Assembly (NCBI GenBank): GCA_017481825.1 | Contig: JAFUOR010000004.1 | Location: forward strand, 22,036 to 86,035 | Origin: Clostridia bacterium | GTDB lineage: Bacteria > Bacillota > Clostridia > Christensenellales > Aristaeellaceae | Direction of reading: 5' to 3' | Length of the DNA: 64,000 bases | In this document: in pieces, positions 1 to 8,098 of the stretch | Layout: each line of letters starts with the position of its first letter | Position numbering within the stretch: position 1 is the stretch's first letter | Notes under the pieces: model-generated | What the model was told of the DNA's origin: nothing | The model's database searches: none | What the model saw: the letters and a program-made list of their open reading frames with translations, nothing else | Program-made: the position numbers and the translations under genes

Positions 1-1
1 C

Positions 2-910
2 TTCATCTCCTATAATTCGCTCCTGGTCTGGCCCATCCGCCAGCTGGGGCGTATGATCTCCGATATGAGCAAGGCTGGCGTGGCGGTTGACCGCATCGGC
101 TACATCATCAACTCCGAGGTTGAAAAGGACCGAGAGGGCGCGGGTACGCCGGATCTGACGGGCGATATTGCCTTTGAGCATGTCAGCTTTGCCTACGACG
201 GCTGCCCCCAGATGCTGCACGATATCAACTTCACCATGAAGGCTGGAACGACCCTGGGCATCCTGGGCGGCACGGGCAGCGGCAAGTCCACGCTAATGCT
301 CCTCCTGGACCGCCTCTACGACCTGCCAGGGGAATGCGGACGCATCACCATTGGCGGTGTGGACATTGCCGATATCAAGCGTGAGCATCTGCGCAAGAAC
401 ATCGGTATCGTCCTGCAGGAGCCCTTCCTGTTTTCCCGCACGCTCAGGGAGAACCTGTCCATCACTGACGCCGGGCTGACCCTGACCGATATCCGCGAGG
501 CAGCGAAGGCTGCCTGCCTGGATGAAACCATCGAGAGCTTCACCAAGGGCTACGAGACCTTCGTGGGCGAGCGCGGCGTGACCCTTTCCGGTGGACAGAA
601 GCAGCGTGCGGCTATCGCCCGCATGCTGACCCAGCATACGCCCATCATGATCTTTGACGATTCCCTTTCCGCTGTGGACGCGGAGACGGACGCGAAGATC
701 CGCAAGGCCCTCGAGGCGCGCTTTGGCAGCGCCAGCATCATACTGATCTCCCACCGCATCACGACGCTGTCCAAGGCGGATCAGATCATCGTGCTGGATC
801 GGGGCCGCATTGCCGAAATGGGTACGCCTGAGGAGCTGCAAAAGGCTGGCGGGCTGTACCAGCGCATCTATGAGATACAATCCCTGTCCGCAGAGGAGGT
901 GGAAGCATGA
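2..910 (+). CDS. Heterodimeric ABC exporter subunit with degenerate ATPase site (5' truncated by window)
   Basis: The frame is open from base 2, so the start lies upstream of the window. Visible are the end of the transmembrane domain and a complete nucleotide-binding domain: Walker A GGTGSGKST, Q-loop LQEP, signature LSGGQKQR, Walker B ending IFDD and the H-loop SHR. The residue after the Walker B Asp is Asp instead of the catalytic Glu, while the signature is canonical. This is the pattern of the non-catalytic partner in BmrCD/TM287-288-type heterodimers. The stop overlaps the next gene (ATGA), so the two are translationally coupled and probably form one exporter. Substrate unknown; drugs, lipids or peptides are all possible. 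Confidence 0.9.
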   Translation, partial: FISYNSLLVWPIRQLGRMISDMSKAGVAVDRIGYIINSEVEKDREGAGTPDLTGDIAFEHVSFAYDGCPQMLHDINFTMKAGTTLGILGGTGSGKSTLMLLLDRLYDLPGECGRITIGGVDIADIKREHLRKNIGIVLQEPFLFSRTLRENLSITDAGLTLTDIREAAKAACLDETIESFTKGYETFVGERGVTLSGGQKQRAAIARMLTQHTPIMIFDDSLSAVDAETDAKIRKALEARFGSASIILISHRITTLSKADQIIVLDRGRIAEMGTPEELQKAGGLYQRIYEIQSLSAEEVEA

Positions 911-2721
911 GCCAGACAAACGAAAAGCAGTCCCTGCCCTTCTTTGGCATCGGCAAGGTGCTTCCCTTCATGGCCCCGTACCGCCGAGTGGTGTTCGTCA
1001 TGATCGCCTGCGGCCTGATGTCCACCGGCGTCGATCTGCTCATCCCCCAGTTCCAGCGCTATGCCCTGAACCACTTCATCGGCGAAGGTACGCTGGATAC
1101 CCTGCCCATCTTCATCGGCGTGTACATTCTGGCAATCATCCTGATGGGCGTGCTGAATTATGTTTCCTGTAATTACGCCATGCGCACTGAGGTCAGCGTG
1201 AACCGCGATCTGCGCAATGCGGCATTCAGCCATCTGCAGACGCTGTCCTTCTCCTACTTCAACCAGAACAGCGTGGGCTACATTCATGCCCGCGTCATCA
1301 GCGATACCTCCCGTATCGGTTCCCTTGTATCCTGGTCGCTGATGGACAGCGTGTGGCACCTGTCCTACCTGGTGGGTGCGGTGGTGGTGATGCTGCTGGT
1401 CAATGCGAAACTGGCGCTGCTGGTCATGACGATTCTGCCGCTGATCGTGCTGCTCTTTTCCGTCTTCCAGACCAAGCTCATTCGTGTGAATCGCGAGGTG
1501 CGCGAGCTGAACTCCAAGATCACCAGCGATTTCAACGAGGGTATCACCGGTGCGAAGACCATCAAGACTCTCGTCATCGAGGACAAGATGGCTCACGACT
1601 TCCTGGAGGATACCGGTGCGATGCGCGGGAAGTCCGTGCGGGTGGCGCATCTGCGCGGCATGTTTGCAGCGACGCTGAATATGGCGTCCTCCCTGGCGCT
1701 GGCCATTGTGCTTTGGCGCGGCGGTTACATTGCCGCCAGCGAGGTGGGCACCTTCTCCATGTTCATGTCCTATGCGCAGGGCATGATGGAGCCCGTGCGC
1801 TGGATCATCGATGCGATCTCCGACCTCATCACCACGCAGGTGAACATCGAGCGCTTCTCCCGTTTGCTGGAGACCAAATCCGATGTGGTGGATACACCGC
1901 AGGTCATCGATAAGTACGGTGATTCCTTCGACCCCAAGCGTGAAAACTGGGAGCCCATCAAGGGCGATATCGAGTTCCGCGATGTGGATTTCAAGTATCC
2001 CGACGGCGATGAATACGTGCTGGAGAACTTCAACCTCAAGATTCCCTTTGGTTCCAACATCGCCATCGTCGGCGAGACCGGCGCAGGCAAGTCCACCCTG
2101 GTGAACCTTGTCTGCCGCTTCTTTGAGCCCACGAAGGGCCAGGTGCTCATCGATGGCAGGGACGCCCGGGAGCGCTCGCAGCTCTGGCTGCATTCCGCCA
2201 TCGGCTATGTGCTCCAGACGCCCCACCTCTTCTCCGGCACCGTCCGGGAGAATCTGCTCTACGGCAACCCCAATGCCACGGAGGAGGAAATCCAGCGCGC
2301 GCTGCGCCTGGTATCTGCCGAGGAGGTCGTGGCCCGCATGGAAAAGGGCCTTGACAGCGATGTGGGCGAGGGCGGCGACATGCTTTCCACCGGAGAAAAG
2401 CAGCTGATCTCCTTTGCCCGTGCGATTCTCGCAGATCCTCGCATTCTTGTGCTGGACGAGGCGACGGCCTCCGTCGATACCCTGACGGAGCAGAAGATCC
2501 AGTCCGCCATCGAGACCATCATCAAGGGCCGCACATCCCTGGTGATTGCCCACCGCCTGAGCACAGTCAAGAACGCTGACCTCATTCTGGTGGTGCGCGA
2601 CGGCAAAATCATCGAGCGTGGCCGCCATGAGGAGCTGCTCAAAGCCCGGGGCCACTACTATAACCTGTATACCCGCCAGTATGAGGACGAGGCAACGTCC
2701 AGTCTGTTTGCGGGGAACTGA
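907..2721 (+). CDS. Heterodimeric ABC exporter subunit with catalytic ATPase site
   Basis: A 604-residue half-transporter with an N-terminal six-helix exporter domain (about 20-320) and a C-terminal ATPase. Walker A GETGAGKST begins at residue 389, the signature is the altered LSTGEKQ at 493-499, and Walker B is LVLDE with the catalytic Glu at 518; the H-loop is AHRLST. The intact Walker B with an altered signature complements the upstream subunit, which has the reverse combination, so the dimer should have one competent and one degenerate ATP site. The start overlaps the previous stop by four bases. A hairpin terminator follows the stop, ending the operon. Substrate cannot be told from sequence. 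Confidence 0.93.
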   Translation: MSQTNEKQSLPFFGIGKVLPFMAPYRRVVFVMIACGLMSTGVDLLIPQFQRYALNHFIGEGTLDTLPIFIGVYILAIILMGVLNYVSCNYAMRTEVSVNRDLRNAAFSHLQTLSFSYFNQNSVGYIHARVISDTSRIGSLVSWSLMDSVWHLSYLVGAVVVMLLVNAKLALLVMTILPLIVLLFSVFQTKLIRVNREVRELNSKITSDFNEGITGAKTIKTLVIEDKMAHDFLEDTGAMRGKSVRVAHLRGMFAATLNMASSLALAIVLWRGGYIAASEVGTFSMFMSYAQGMMEPVRWIIDAISDLITTQVNIERFSRLLETKSDVVDTPQVIDKYGDSFDPKRENWEPIKGDIEFRDVDFKYPDGDEYVLENFNLKIPFGSNIAIVGETGAGKSTLVNLVCRFFEPTKGQVLIDGRDARERSQLWLHSAIGYVLQTPHLFSGTVRENLLYGNPNATEEEIQRALRLVSAEEVVARMEKGLDSDVGEGGDMLSTGEKQLISFARAILADPRILVLDEATASVDTLTEQKIQSAIETIIKGRTSLVIAHRLSTVKNADLILVVRDGKIIERGRHEELLKARGHYYNLYTRQYEDEATSSLFAGN

Positions 2722-2727
2722 CAAGAG

Positions 2728-2756
2728 AGGCAGAACCCACTGGTTCTGCCTTTTTG
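2728..2756 (+). terminator. Intrinsic terminator after the first ABC exporter pair
   Basis: A perfect 10-bp stem (AGGCAGAACC / GGTTCTGCCT) with a 4-base loop, followed by a T run. Confidence 0.85.
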
Positions 2757-2779
2757 ATGTTCTTTTCGCATCCACCCCG

Positions 2780-2808
2780 TTGACTCCGCGCCTCCCATCC
2801 GATATGAT
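2780..2808 (+). promoter_or_regulatory. Sigma-A type promoter of the aconitase gene
   Basis: TTGACT (2780-2785), 17-base spacer, TATGAT (2803-2808). It lies between the upstream terminator and the aconitase start; a GGAGG ribosome binding site follows. Confidence 0.75.
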
Positions 2809-2847
2809 AGGTGTTGATATCGCAATACACGCAGGAGGCATTCTGTT

Positions 2848-4779
2848 ATGAATCTGACGCAAAAGATCCTCTCCGCGCATCTGCTCTCCGGTGAACTCAA
2901 ACCCGGCACGGAGATTTCGATCCGTATCGACCAGACCCTGACGCAGGACTCTACCGGCACCATGGCCTATCTGCAGTTTGAAGCCATGGGTGTGGATCGT
3001 GTCCGTACGAAGAAATCCGTGGCCTATATCGACCACAATACCCTGCAGACCGGCTTTGAAAATGCCGATGACCACCAGTTCATCCAGACTGTGGCCAAGA
3101 AGCACGGCATCTATTGCTCCAAGCCGGGCAATGGCATCTGCCATCAGGTGCAGCTGGAGCGCTTCGGCGTGCCGGGCTATACGCTGCTGGGCTCTGACTC
3201 TCACACGCCCACGGGCGGCGGCATCGGCATGCTGGCTATCGGCGCGGGCGGTCTGGACGTAGCGGTGGCCATGGGCGGCGGCGCATACTTCCTGTCCTGC
3301 CCCAAGGTCGTGGGCATTAAGCTGACCGGCAAGCTGAACTACGGCGTGGCAGCCAAGGACATCATTTTGGAGGTTCTGCGTCGGCTGACCGTCAAGGGCG
3401 GCGTGGGCAAGGTCATGGAATACATCGGCGAGGGCGTCAAGACGCTGACTGTCCCCGAGCGCGCCACCATCACCAACATGGGCGCGGAGCTGGGCGCAAC
3501 CACGTCCATTTTCCCCTCTGATGAGGTCACCCGTGCCTTCCTGAAGGCGCAGGGCCGTGAGCAGGACTTTGTTGCCCTGTCCGCTGATGAGGATGCGGCC
3601 TACGACGAGATCGTCGAGATTGACCTGTCCACCCTTGAGCCCCTCGTGGCCAAGCCTCATATGCCCGATATCGTCGAGACCGTCAAGGAGTGCGGCCCCA
3701 TTAAGGTGGATCAGGTATTCATCGGCTCCTGCACCAACTCCTCCTATACCGATATGATGCGCGTGGCACGTATCCTGAAGGGCAAGAGCGTTCATCCGGA
3801 CGTGAGCCTGGTCATTGGCCCTGGCTCCAAGCAGGTGCTGACGATGCTGGCCCGCAACGGTGCACTGGCTGATATGATTGCGGCGGGCGCGCGCATTCTG
3901 GAAAGCGCCTGCGGCCCCTGTATCGGCATGGGTCAGGCTCCTAAGTCCAACGCGATCTCCGTGCGTACCAACAACCGCAACTTCTTTGGCCGCAGCGGCA
4001 CCAAGAGCGCGGGCATCTACCTCGTTTCCTGCGAGACGGCGGCTGTCACGGCCCTCACCGGCGTGCTGACCGATCCCCGCTGCCTGGATATCGATCTGGA
4101 TATTCCGCTGCCCGAGGCCTTTGAGATCAACGACAATCTGGTCATCCCGCCGGTCGAGCCCGGTGCGGAGGACACGGTGGAAGTCGTGCGCGGCCCCAAC
4201 ATCAAGCCCTTCCCGCTGGGCAAGGCGCTCACCCCCGATGTGGAGGGTAAGGTGCTCCTCAAAATGGAGGATAACATTACCACCGACCACATCGCGCCCT
4301 CGGACGCCAAGCTCCTGCCCTTCCGTTCCAACGTGCCCTACCTCAGCGATTTCTGCCTGACCCCCGTGGATAAGGATTTCCCGGCCCGCGCCAAGGCAGA
4401 AGGCGGCGGCATTCTGGTTGCCGGCAGCAACTATGGTCAGGGCTCCAGCCGTGAGCACGCGGCGCTCGTACCCCTGTATCTGGGCATCCGCGCGGTGGTG
4501 GCAAAGTCTTTTGCCCGCATCCATCAGGCGAACCTGATCAACAATGGCATTCTGCCCATGACCTTCCAGAACGAGGCGGATTACGACCGGATTGATCAGG
4601 GTGACGTGCTGACCCTGCCTGGCGTGCGTGCGTTGGTGGAGAGCGGCAGCGAGGAATTTGTGCTGCATAATGCTACCAAGAATGAGGACTACAAGGTGCT
4701 TCTGCCCCTGACCGAGCGGCAGAAGGGCTGCATCCTCTGCGGCGGATTGCTGAACTATACCCGGGAGAGCAGCAGGTAA
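2848..4779 (+). CDS. acn: Aconitate hydratase (short bacterial type)
   Basis: Interconverts citrate and isocitrate in the cytoplasm using a [4Fe-4S] cluster. The 643-residue protein has the aconitase / isopropylmalate dehydratase layout. The cluster cysteines are visible in GSCTNSS and in SACGPCIGMG, and the swivel domain carries the substrate-binding segment GSNYGQGSSREHA near the C-terminus. The length matches the short putative-aconitase family (about 640 residues), not the roughly 900-residue AcnA form. It is monocistronic: own promoter upstream and a strong terminator after the stop. No citrate synthase or isocitrate dehydrogenase is nearby. A homoaconitase-like role cannot be excluded from sequence, but aconitase is the most likely. 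Confidence 0.92.
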   Translation: MNLTQKILSAHLLSGELKPGTEISIRIDQTLTQDSTGTMAYLQFEAMGVDRVRTKKSVAYIDHNTLQTGFENADDHQFIQTVAKKHGIYCSKPGNGICHQVQLERFGVPGYTLLGSDSHTPTGGGIGMLAIGAGGLDVAVAMGGGAYFLSCPKVVGIKLTGKLNYGVAAKDIILEVLRRLTVKGGVGKVMEYIGEGVKTLTVPERATITNMGAELGATTSIFPSDEVTRAFLKAQGREQDFVALSADEDAAYDEIVEIDLSTLEPLVAKPHMPDIVETVKECGPIKVDQVFIGSCTNSSYTDMMRVARILKGKSVHPDVSLVIGPGSKQVLTMLARNGALADMIAAGARILESACGPCIGMGQAPKSNAISVRTNNRNFFGRSGTKSAGIYLVSCETAAVTALTGVLTDPRCLDIDLDIPLPEAFEINDNLVIPPVEPGAEDTVEVVRGPNIKPFPLGKALTPDVEGKVLLKMEDNITTDHIAPSDAKLLPFRSNVPYLSDFCLTPVDKDFPARAKAEGGGILVAGSNYGQGSSREHAALVPLYLGIRAVVAKSFARIHQANLINNGILPMTFQNEADYDRIDQGDVLTLPGVRALVESGSEEFVLHNATKNEDYKVLLPLTERQKGCILCGGLLNYTRESSR

Positions 4780-4791
4780 GTGAATAGGATG

Positions 4792-4827
4792 ATGCGCCTC
4801 CTCTCGTATGAGGAGGCGCATTTTGTT
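4792..4827 (+). terminator. Intrinsic terminator after aconitase
   Basis: Perfect 11-bp stem (ATGCGCCTCCT / AGGAGGCGCAT) with an 8-base loop and a following T-rich tail. Confidence 0.9.
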
Positions 4828-4920
4828 ACAACCACAGGGCGACTCATTCAAATTTCCGTTTTTGAAATGGCAGAAAAGGTTGGTATACACATCGCTCACG
4901 AAATGGTCATCACTTATTAC

Positions 4921-5187
4921 TGTCCCCCTCCGCAGGAGGGGGACGCCTCTCGCTGCATCAGAAGAGCAGACAAGCTGCGTGAGACGCGAGGACCCCGTGA
5001 GCTGGTTCACGGATCCGAGCAAAGCATGACCAACAAGGTGCATGTAGCTTTCGGTCTTTCAATAAACACGCGTGCGCAGCCCAAAATGAAGGCAACCAAC
5101 CAAATCGCGAAAAGGGTGGCGTGAGGGTTGAAAGCCCTTCGCGGGGTGCAGGGGCAGATCCCCTGTCTGCCGGAGGCCCTCGAATGA
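4921..5187 (+). repeat. Dispersed intergenic repeat, copy A
   Basis: Most of the 490-base gap between aconitase and the next gene is a non-coding element that aligns without gaps over at least 100 bases to 28081-28180 (both sections begin CATGTAGC, then share CACGCGTGCGCA and GCGAAAAGGG) and more loosely upstream through CCTCCGC. A shorter copy is on the minus strand at 56233-56310. The 3' part holds small GC-rich inverted repeats such as CAGGGGCAGATCCCCTG. No credible gene is seen. The rest of the gap (4828-4920, 5188-5216) shows nothing recognisable. Confidence 0.8.
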
Positions 5188-5216
5188 GGTTGCCCTGGTT
5201 ACAACCATGCATTTCA

Positions 5217-5245
5217 TTGACAAAACCCGTCTTCTCCTCTACAAT
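5217..5245 (+). promoter_or_regulatory. Sigma-A type promoter of the hydrolase / HAD / radical SAM operon
   Basis: Consensus TTGACA (5217-5222), 17-base spacer, TACAAT (5240-5245), 28 bases before the first start codon. Confidence 0.85.
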
Positions 5246-5272
5246 AGAATCGAATTTCTATGAAAGCGAGAC

Positions 5273-6202
5273 ATGCCCATGAAGCGCCTGCTTGCCCTGT
5301 TCCTGCTCCTTTGCCTGCTGCCCCTTGCGGGCCTGGCAGAGGACAGCTATGTCATCAACCGCACCGATAACCTTACAGAGGAGTACGTCTTCGAGGAGGA
5401 TACCCCCATCCTTGAAATCGTCTTCCCCCGCGTGTATTCTTCTGACTGTGCCATCATCCGCTTTGGCGATGAAACCATGATGATCGACGCCTCCACAAAG
5501 AACAAGACCATGCGGGCGCGCATTCAGTCCGCGATGGATTCGATGGGCGTGGACCATATCGATGTGGCGTATAATTCCCATCCCCATGACGACCATATTG
5601 ACGGGTTTCAGTTCGTCCATGAGTACGCGCCCCTCGGCAAGCTGTTCATTGCCTTCCCGGAGGATTACGACGCCCGTATGAAGGAAGCCGTGAAGTACTG
5701 CAATGCCAATGGCATCCCGATTGAGCACGTGGAGGACGGCGATGTGCTGACCATGGGTGAAAATGACGAGGTCACCATGACCGTCATCCAGCGCTGGGGC
5801 ACCTCTTCCTGGGACGCCAACGACCAGTCGGCCATGCTGCTGATCCGCTATGGAGAGCGCACCATCCTCTTTACCGGCGATGTGGAAAACCGGGCAGAGA
5901 CGGACTACGCCGCCAATCCTCCGGCGTGCGGATTGGATGCGGACATCCTCAAGTATCCCCACCATGGGCAGCAGCCGCTGCAGGATGGGTTCCTGGAGGC
6001 GATCTCTCCGGAGCTGGCCTTCATGAACGGCGCCGCGGATGTGATGAACGGCGGCAAGAAGTATCTGGACAAGCATGGCGTGCCCTATCTGCTGGGCTAC
6101 AAGGGCCTGACCCGCATGCGCACCGACGGACAGGTGTGGGTGGTGGATTATATGTACGAGCTCAATCCGGATCGGGAGATCATTCAGCCAGACTACCAGT
6201 GA
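5273..6202 (+). CDS. Secreted metallo-beta-lactamase-fold hydrolase (ComEC-like)
   Basis: A 309-residue protein with an N-terminal signal peptide (hydrophobic 5-20, cleavage likely after LAGLA) followed by a metallo-beta-lactamase fold. The metal motif HxHxDH is present as H103-P-H105-D-D107-H108. Later come TGDVE and the YPHHG segment typical of the ComEC C-terminal hydrolase group. It should be an exported, zinc-dependent hydrolase acting on a phosphodiester or similar bond; the substrate is unknown. ATG at 5279 is an equally good start. It is the first gene of a four-gene operon, 16 bases before the HAD gene. Confidence 0.85.
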   Translation: MPMKRLLALFLLLCLLPLAGLAEDSYVINRTDNLTEEYVFEEDTPILEIVFPRVYSSDCAIIRFGDETMMIDASTKNKTMRARIQSAMDSMGVDHIDVAYNSHPHDDHIDGFQFVHEYAPLGKLFIAFPEDYDARMKEAVKYCNANGIPIEHVEDGDVLTMGENDEVTMTVIQRWGTSSWDANDQSAMLLIRYGERTILFTGDVENRAETDYAANPPACGLDADILKYPHHGQQPLQDGFLEAISPELAFMNGAADVMNGGKKYLDKHGVPYLLGYKGLTRMRTDGQVWVVDYMYELNPDREIIQPDYQ

Positions 6203-6218
6203 TGTGGAGGAGAACGCT

Positions 6219-6908
6219 ATGCGCTATCAGTACCTGCTCGTGGACAATGACAACACCCTGATGGATTTCAATGAGGCCGAGCGCAAGGCCCTGCTGGATA
6301 CGCTGAAGGAAGCCGGGCTTACCACCGATGAGGCAACCTGCACAGCTTATCACCACATCAACGATGCGCTGTGGAAGGCGCTGGAGCGCGGTGAAACGAC
6401 GCAGCCGCTTTTGAAGGTGGAGCGCTTCCGGCAGCTGCTGGCGCATTTGGAGCGTCCCGATATTGAGCCGGAGACGCTGTCCGCCGCCTACGCAGCGAAT
6501 TTGGGCAGCCATGCCGATCTTCTGCCCGGCGCGCTGGAATTCATCGACGCTCTGCATGGCAGGATCAAGATCGCCCTGGTGTCCAATGGCGTGAGTACCA
6601 TTCAGCGTGGACGGCTGGCACGGTGTCCCTTTACGGACAAGCTGGATGCCGTCGTCATCAGCGAGGAAGTGGGCGTGAGCAAGCCCAACCCGCGCATGGT
6701 GGAGGTTGCCCTTGAGCAGCTGGGCTGTACGGACAAAACCCAGGCTGTGCTGATGGGCGACAGCCTCACAGCAGATATCCCCGCGGCGGTGAATGCAGGC
6801 ATCGACAGCATCTATTTCAGTCTGCACGGCAAAACGAGCGATCAGGCGACTTACACGGCATCCGGTTATGAGGAAGTGATCCGGCTGCTGCTGGGAGATG
6901 AGGCGTGA
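6219..6908 (+). CDS. HAD-family phosphatase, YjjG-like nucleotidase
   Basis: A 229-residue HAD hydrolase. Motif I is VDNDNTL (nucleophile Asp and acid/base Asp), motif II is VSNG, the Lys is in VSKPNPRM, and the acidic motif IV is LMGDSLTADI. The helical cap between motifs I and II resembles the YjjG / noncanonical pyrimidine nucleotidase group, which removes phosphate from dUMP, dTMP and modified nucleotides; substrate assignment is inferred. ATG 6219 was chosen over an in-frame GTG at 6204 because GGAGG lies between them at proper spacing. Confidence 0.85.
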   Translation: MRYQYLLVDNDNTLMDFNEAERKALLDTLKEAGLTTDEATCTAYHHINDALWKALERGETTQPLLKVERFRQLLAHLERPDIEPETLSAAYAANLGSHADLLPGALEFIDALHGRIKIALVSNGVSTIQRGRLARCPFTDKLDAVVISEEVGVSKPNPRMVEVALEQLGCTDKTQAVLMGDSLTADIPAAVNAGIDSIYFSLHGKTSDQATYTASGYEEVIRLLLGDEA

Positions 6909-6960
6909 CCGCCTGTATCCGTCCAACGTGACAGACTCATTCCAAGATGGAGGCATACCG

Positions 6961-8085
6961 ATGAAGATTTCCAAGAAAGACGCGCTGATGTGGTTCAGCT
7001 TTTTTGCCCAACTGGATGAGGACGAGCCTCTCATGCCCCGCCAGCAGGAACTGGTGTATGCGACCCTTGCACAGATCGAAACGGCGCAGGAGGCCCGCAT
7101 TGCGGCGCTGCGCGCGGAAATTCCGGGGCTCAAGAGCATCGCCGGGCGCACATATTTTGTGGGCGATGAGGAGAAGTTCTCCCGGGGCTGCCGTTCCTGC
7201 CTGACGGGCACGGGATTGTCCGCCATCCGCAAGACGAATCGCTGCAACATTCAGTGTCCCTTCTGCTACAATTACGGCGAGCTGGACTGTCAGCCGCCCA
7301 TCGGCGAAGGCATGTGGGAGATCGGCGGAACGAAGTTCCGCGAGGAGGATGTGGAGCTCCTGCTGTCCATCCAGAAAAAGCCTACCGGCGTGAGCTATGT
7401 GTATCTCGAGCCTTTTATGGAGATCGAGAAGTACTACGGTATCATCCGTCGTTTCCATACGGCGGGCGTGCACCAGCACATGTATACCAACGGCACCCTC
7501 TGCACGGAGGAGAATCTGCGCGCCCTGGGCGAGGCTGGACTGGACGAGCTACGCTTTAACCTTGGAGCATCCAATTGCGCCGACAAGGTGATCAGGGCCA
7601 TGGAGATCGCTCGCAAGTATATCCCCGTGATTGCCATTGAGACGCCCATGACTCCGTCCTTCTACGAGCAGTTCCAGCAGAAGAAGGAGGCCATTCTGGC
7701 CACGGGCATCTCCTTCATGAACTGCGCCGAGCTCCACCTGAACCCCAACAATATCGGCAACTACTGGGGCGAAAATATGTACATGACCCGCCATGGTTAT
7801 CTTTCGCCCGTGTGGAGCCATGAGCTGACCTGCCGGCTGATGAAGCAATGCGCGGAGGAAAACTGGCCCATCGTCATCCATGACTGCTGCAACATGACCA
7901 AATTTGCCCGTGACCTGAACGTGAAGGTGCACGAGGGCGGCTGGTTTGGCGCGAGCGCGTACCATACGGAGTTTGATACCATCCCTTATGAGGCATTTTT
8001 GCCGATCCTGCAGGACGAGGGCTTTGCCTTCCTGGTGGAAGAGGAGCTGCCCAAGGGGTATCGCGCGGGGGAGATTGTGCTGTAA
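6961..8085 (+). CDS. Radical SAM protein of unknown function
   Basis: A 374-residue cytoplasmic enzyme with the radical SAM cluster motif CX3CX2C in RCNIQCPFCYN, giving a [4Fe-4S] cluster that cleaves S-adenosylmethionine. A further Cys pair (GCRSCL) sits just before it, and several Cys lie in the C-terminal third (MNCAEL, HDCCNM), so an auxiliary cluster is possible. The start at 6961 follows a GGAGG site; in-frame codons further upstream overlap the previous gene. No peptide substrate, SPASM domain or cofactor pathway is recognised nearby, so the reaction is unknown. Third gene of the operon. Confidence 0.85.
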   Translation: MKISKKDALMWFSFFAQLDEDEPLMPRQQELVYATLAQIETAQEARIAALRAEIPGLKSIAGRTYFVGDEEKFSRGCRSCLTGTGLSAIRKTNRCNIQCPFCYNYGELDCQPPIGEGMWEIGGTKFREEDVELLLSIQKKPTGVSYVYLEPFMEIEKYYGIIRRFHTAGVHQHMYTNGTLCTEENLRALGEAGLDELRFNLGASNCADKVIRAMEIARKYIPVIAIETPMTPSFYEQFQQKKEAILATGISFMNCAELHLNPNNIGNYWGENMYMTRHGYLSPVWSHELTCRLMKQCAEENWPIVIHDCCNMTKFARDLNVKVHEGGWFGASAYHTEFDTIPYEAFLPILQDEGFAFLVEEELPKGYRAGEIVL

Positions 8086-8098
8086 GGAGGAGCTTGCA

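Noticed and set aside
868-5043. A very long open frame on the minus strand opposite ABC and aconitase genes
   Set aside because: It lies antisense to two clear genes, has no ribosome binding site or recognisable domain, is rich in His/Gly/Leu as expected from reversed GC-rich codons, and is a composition effect.
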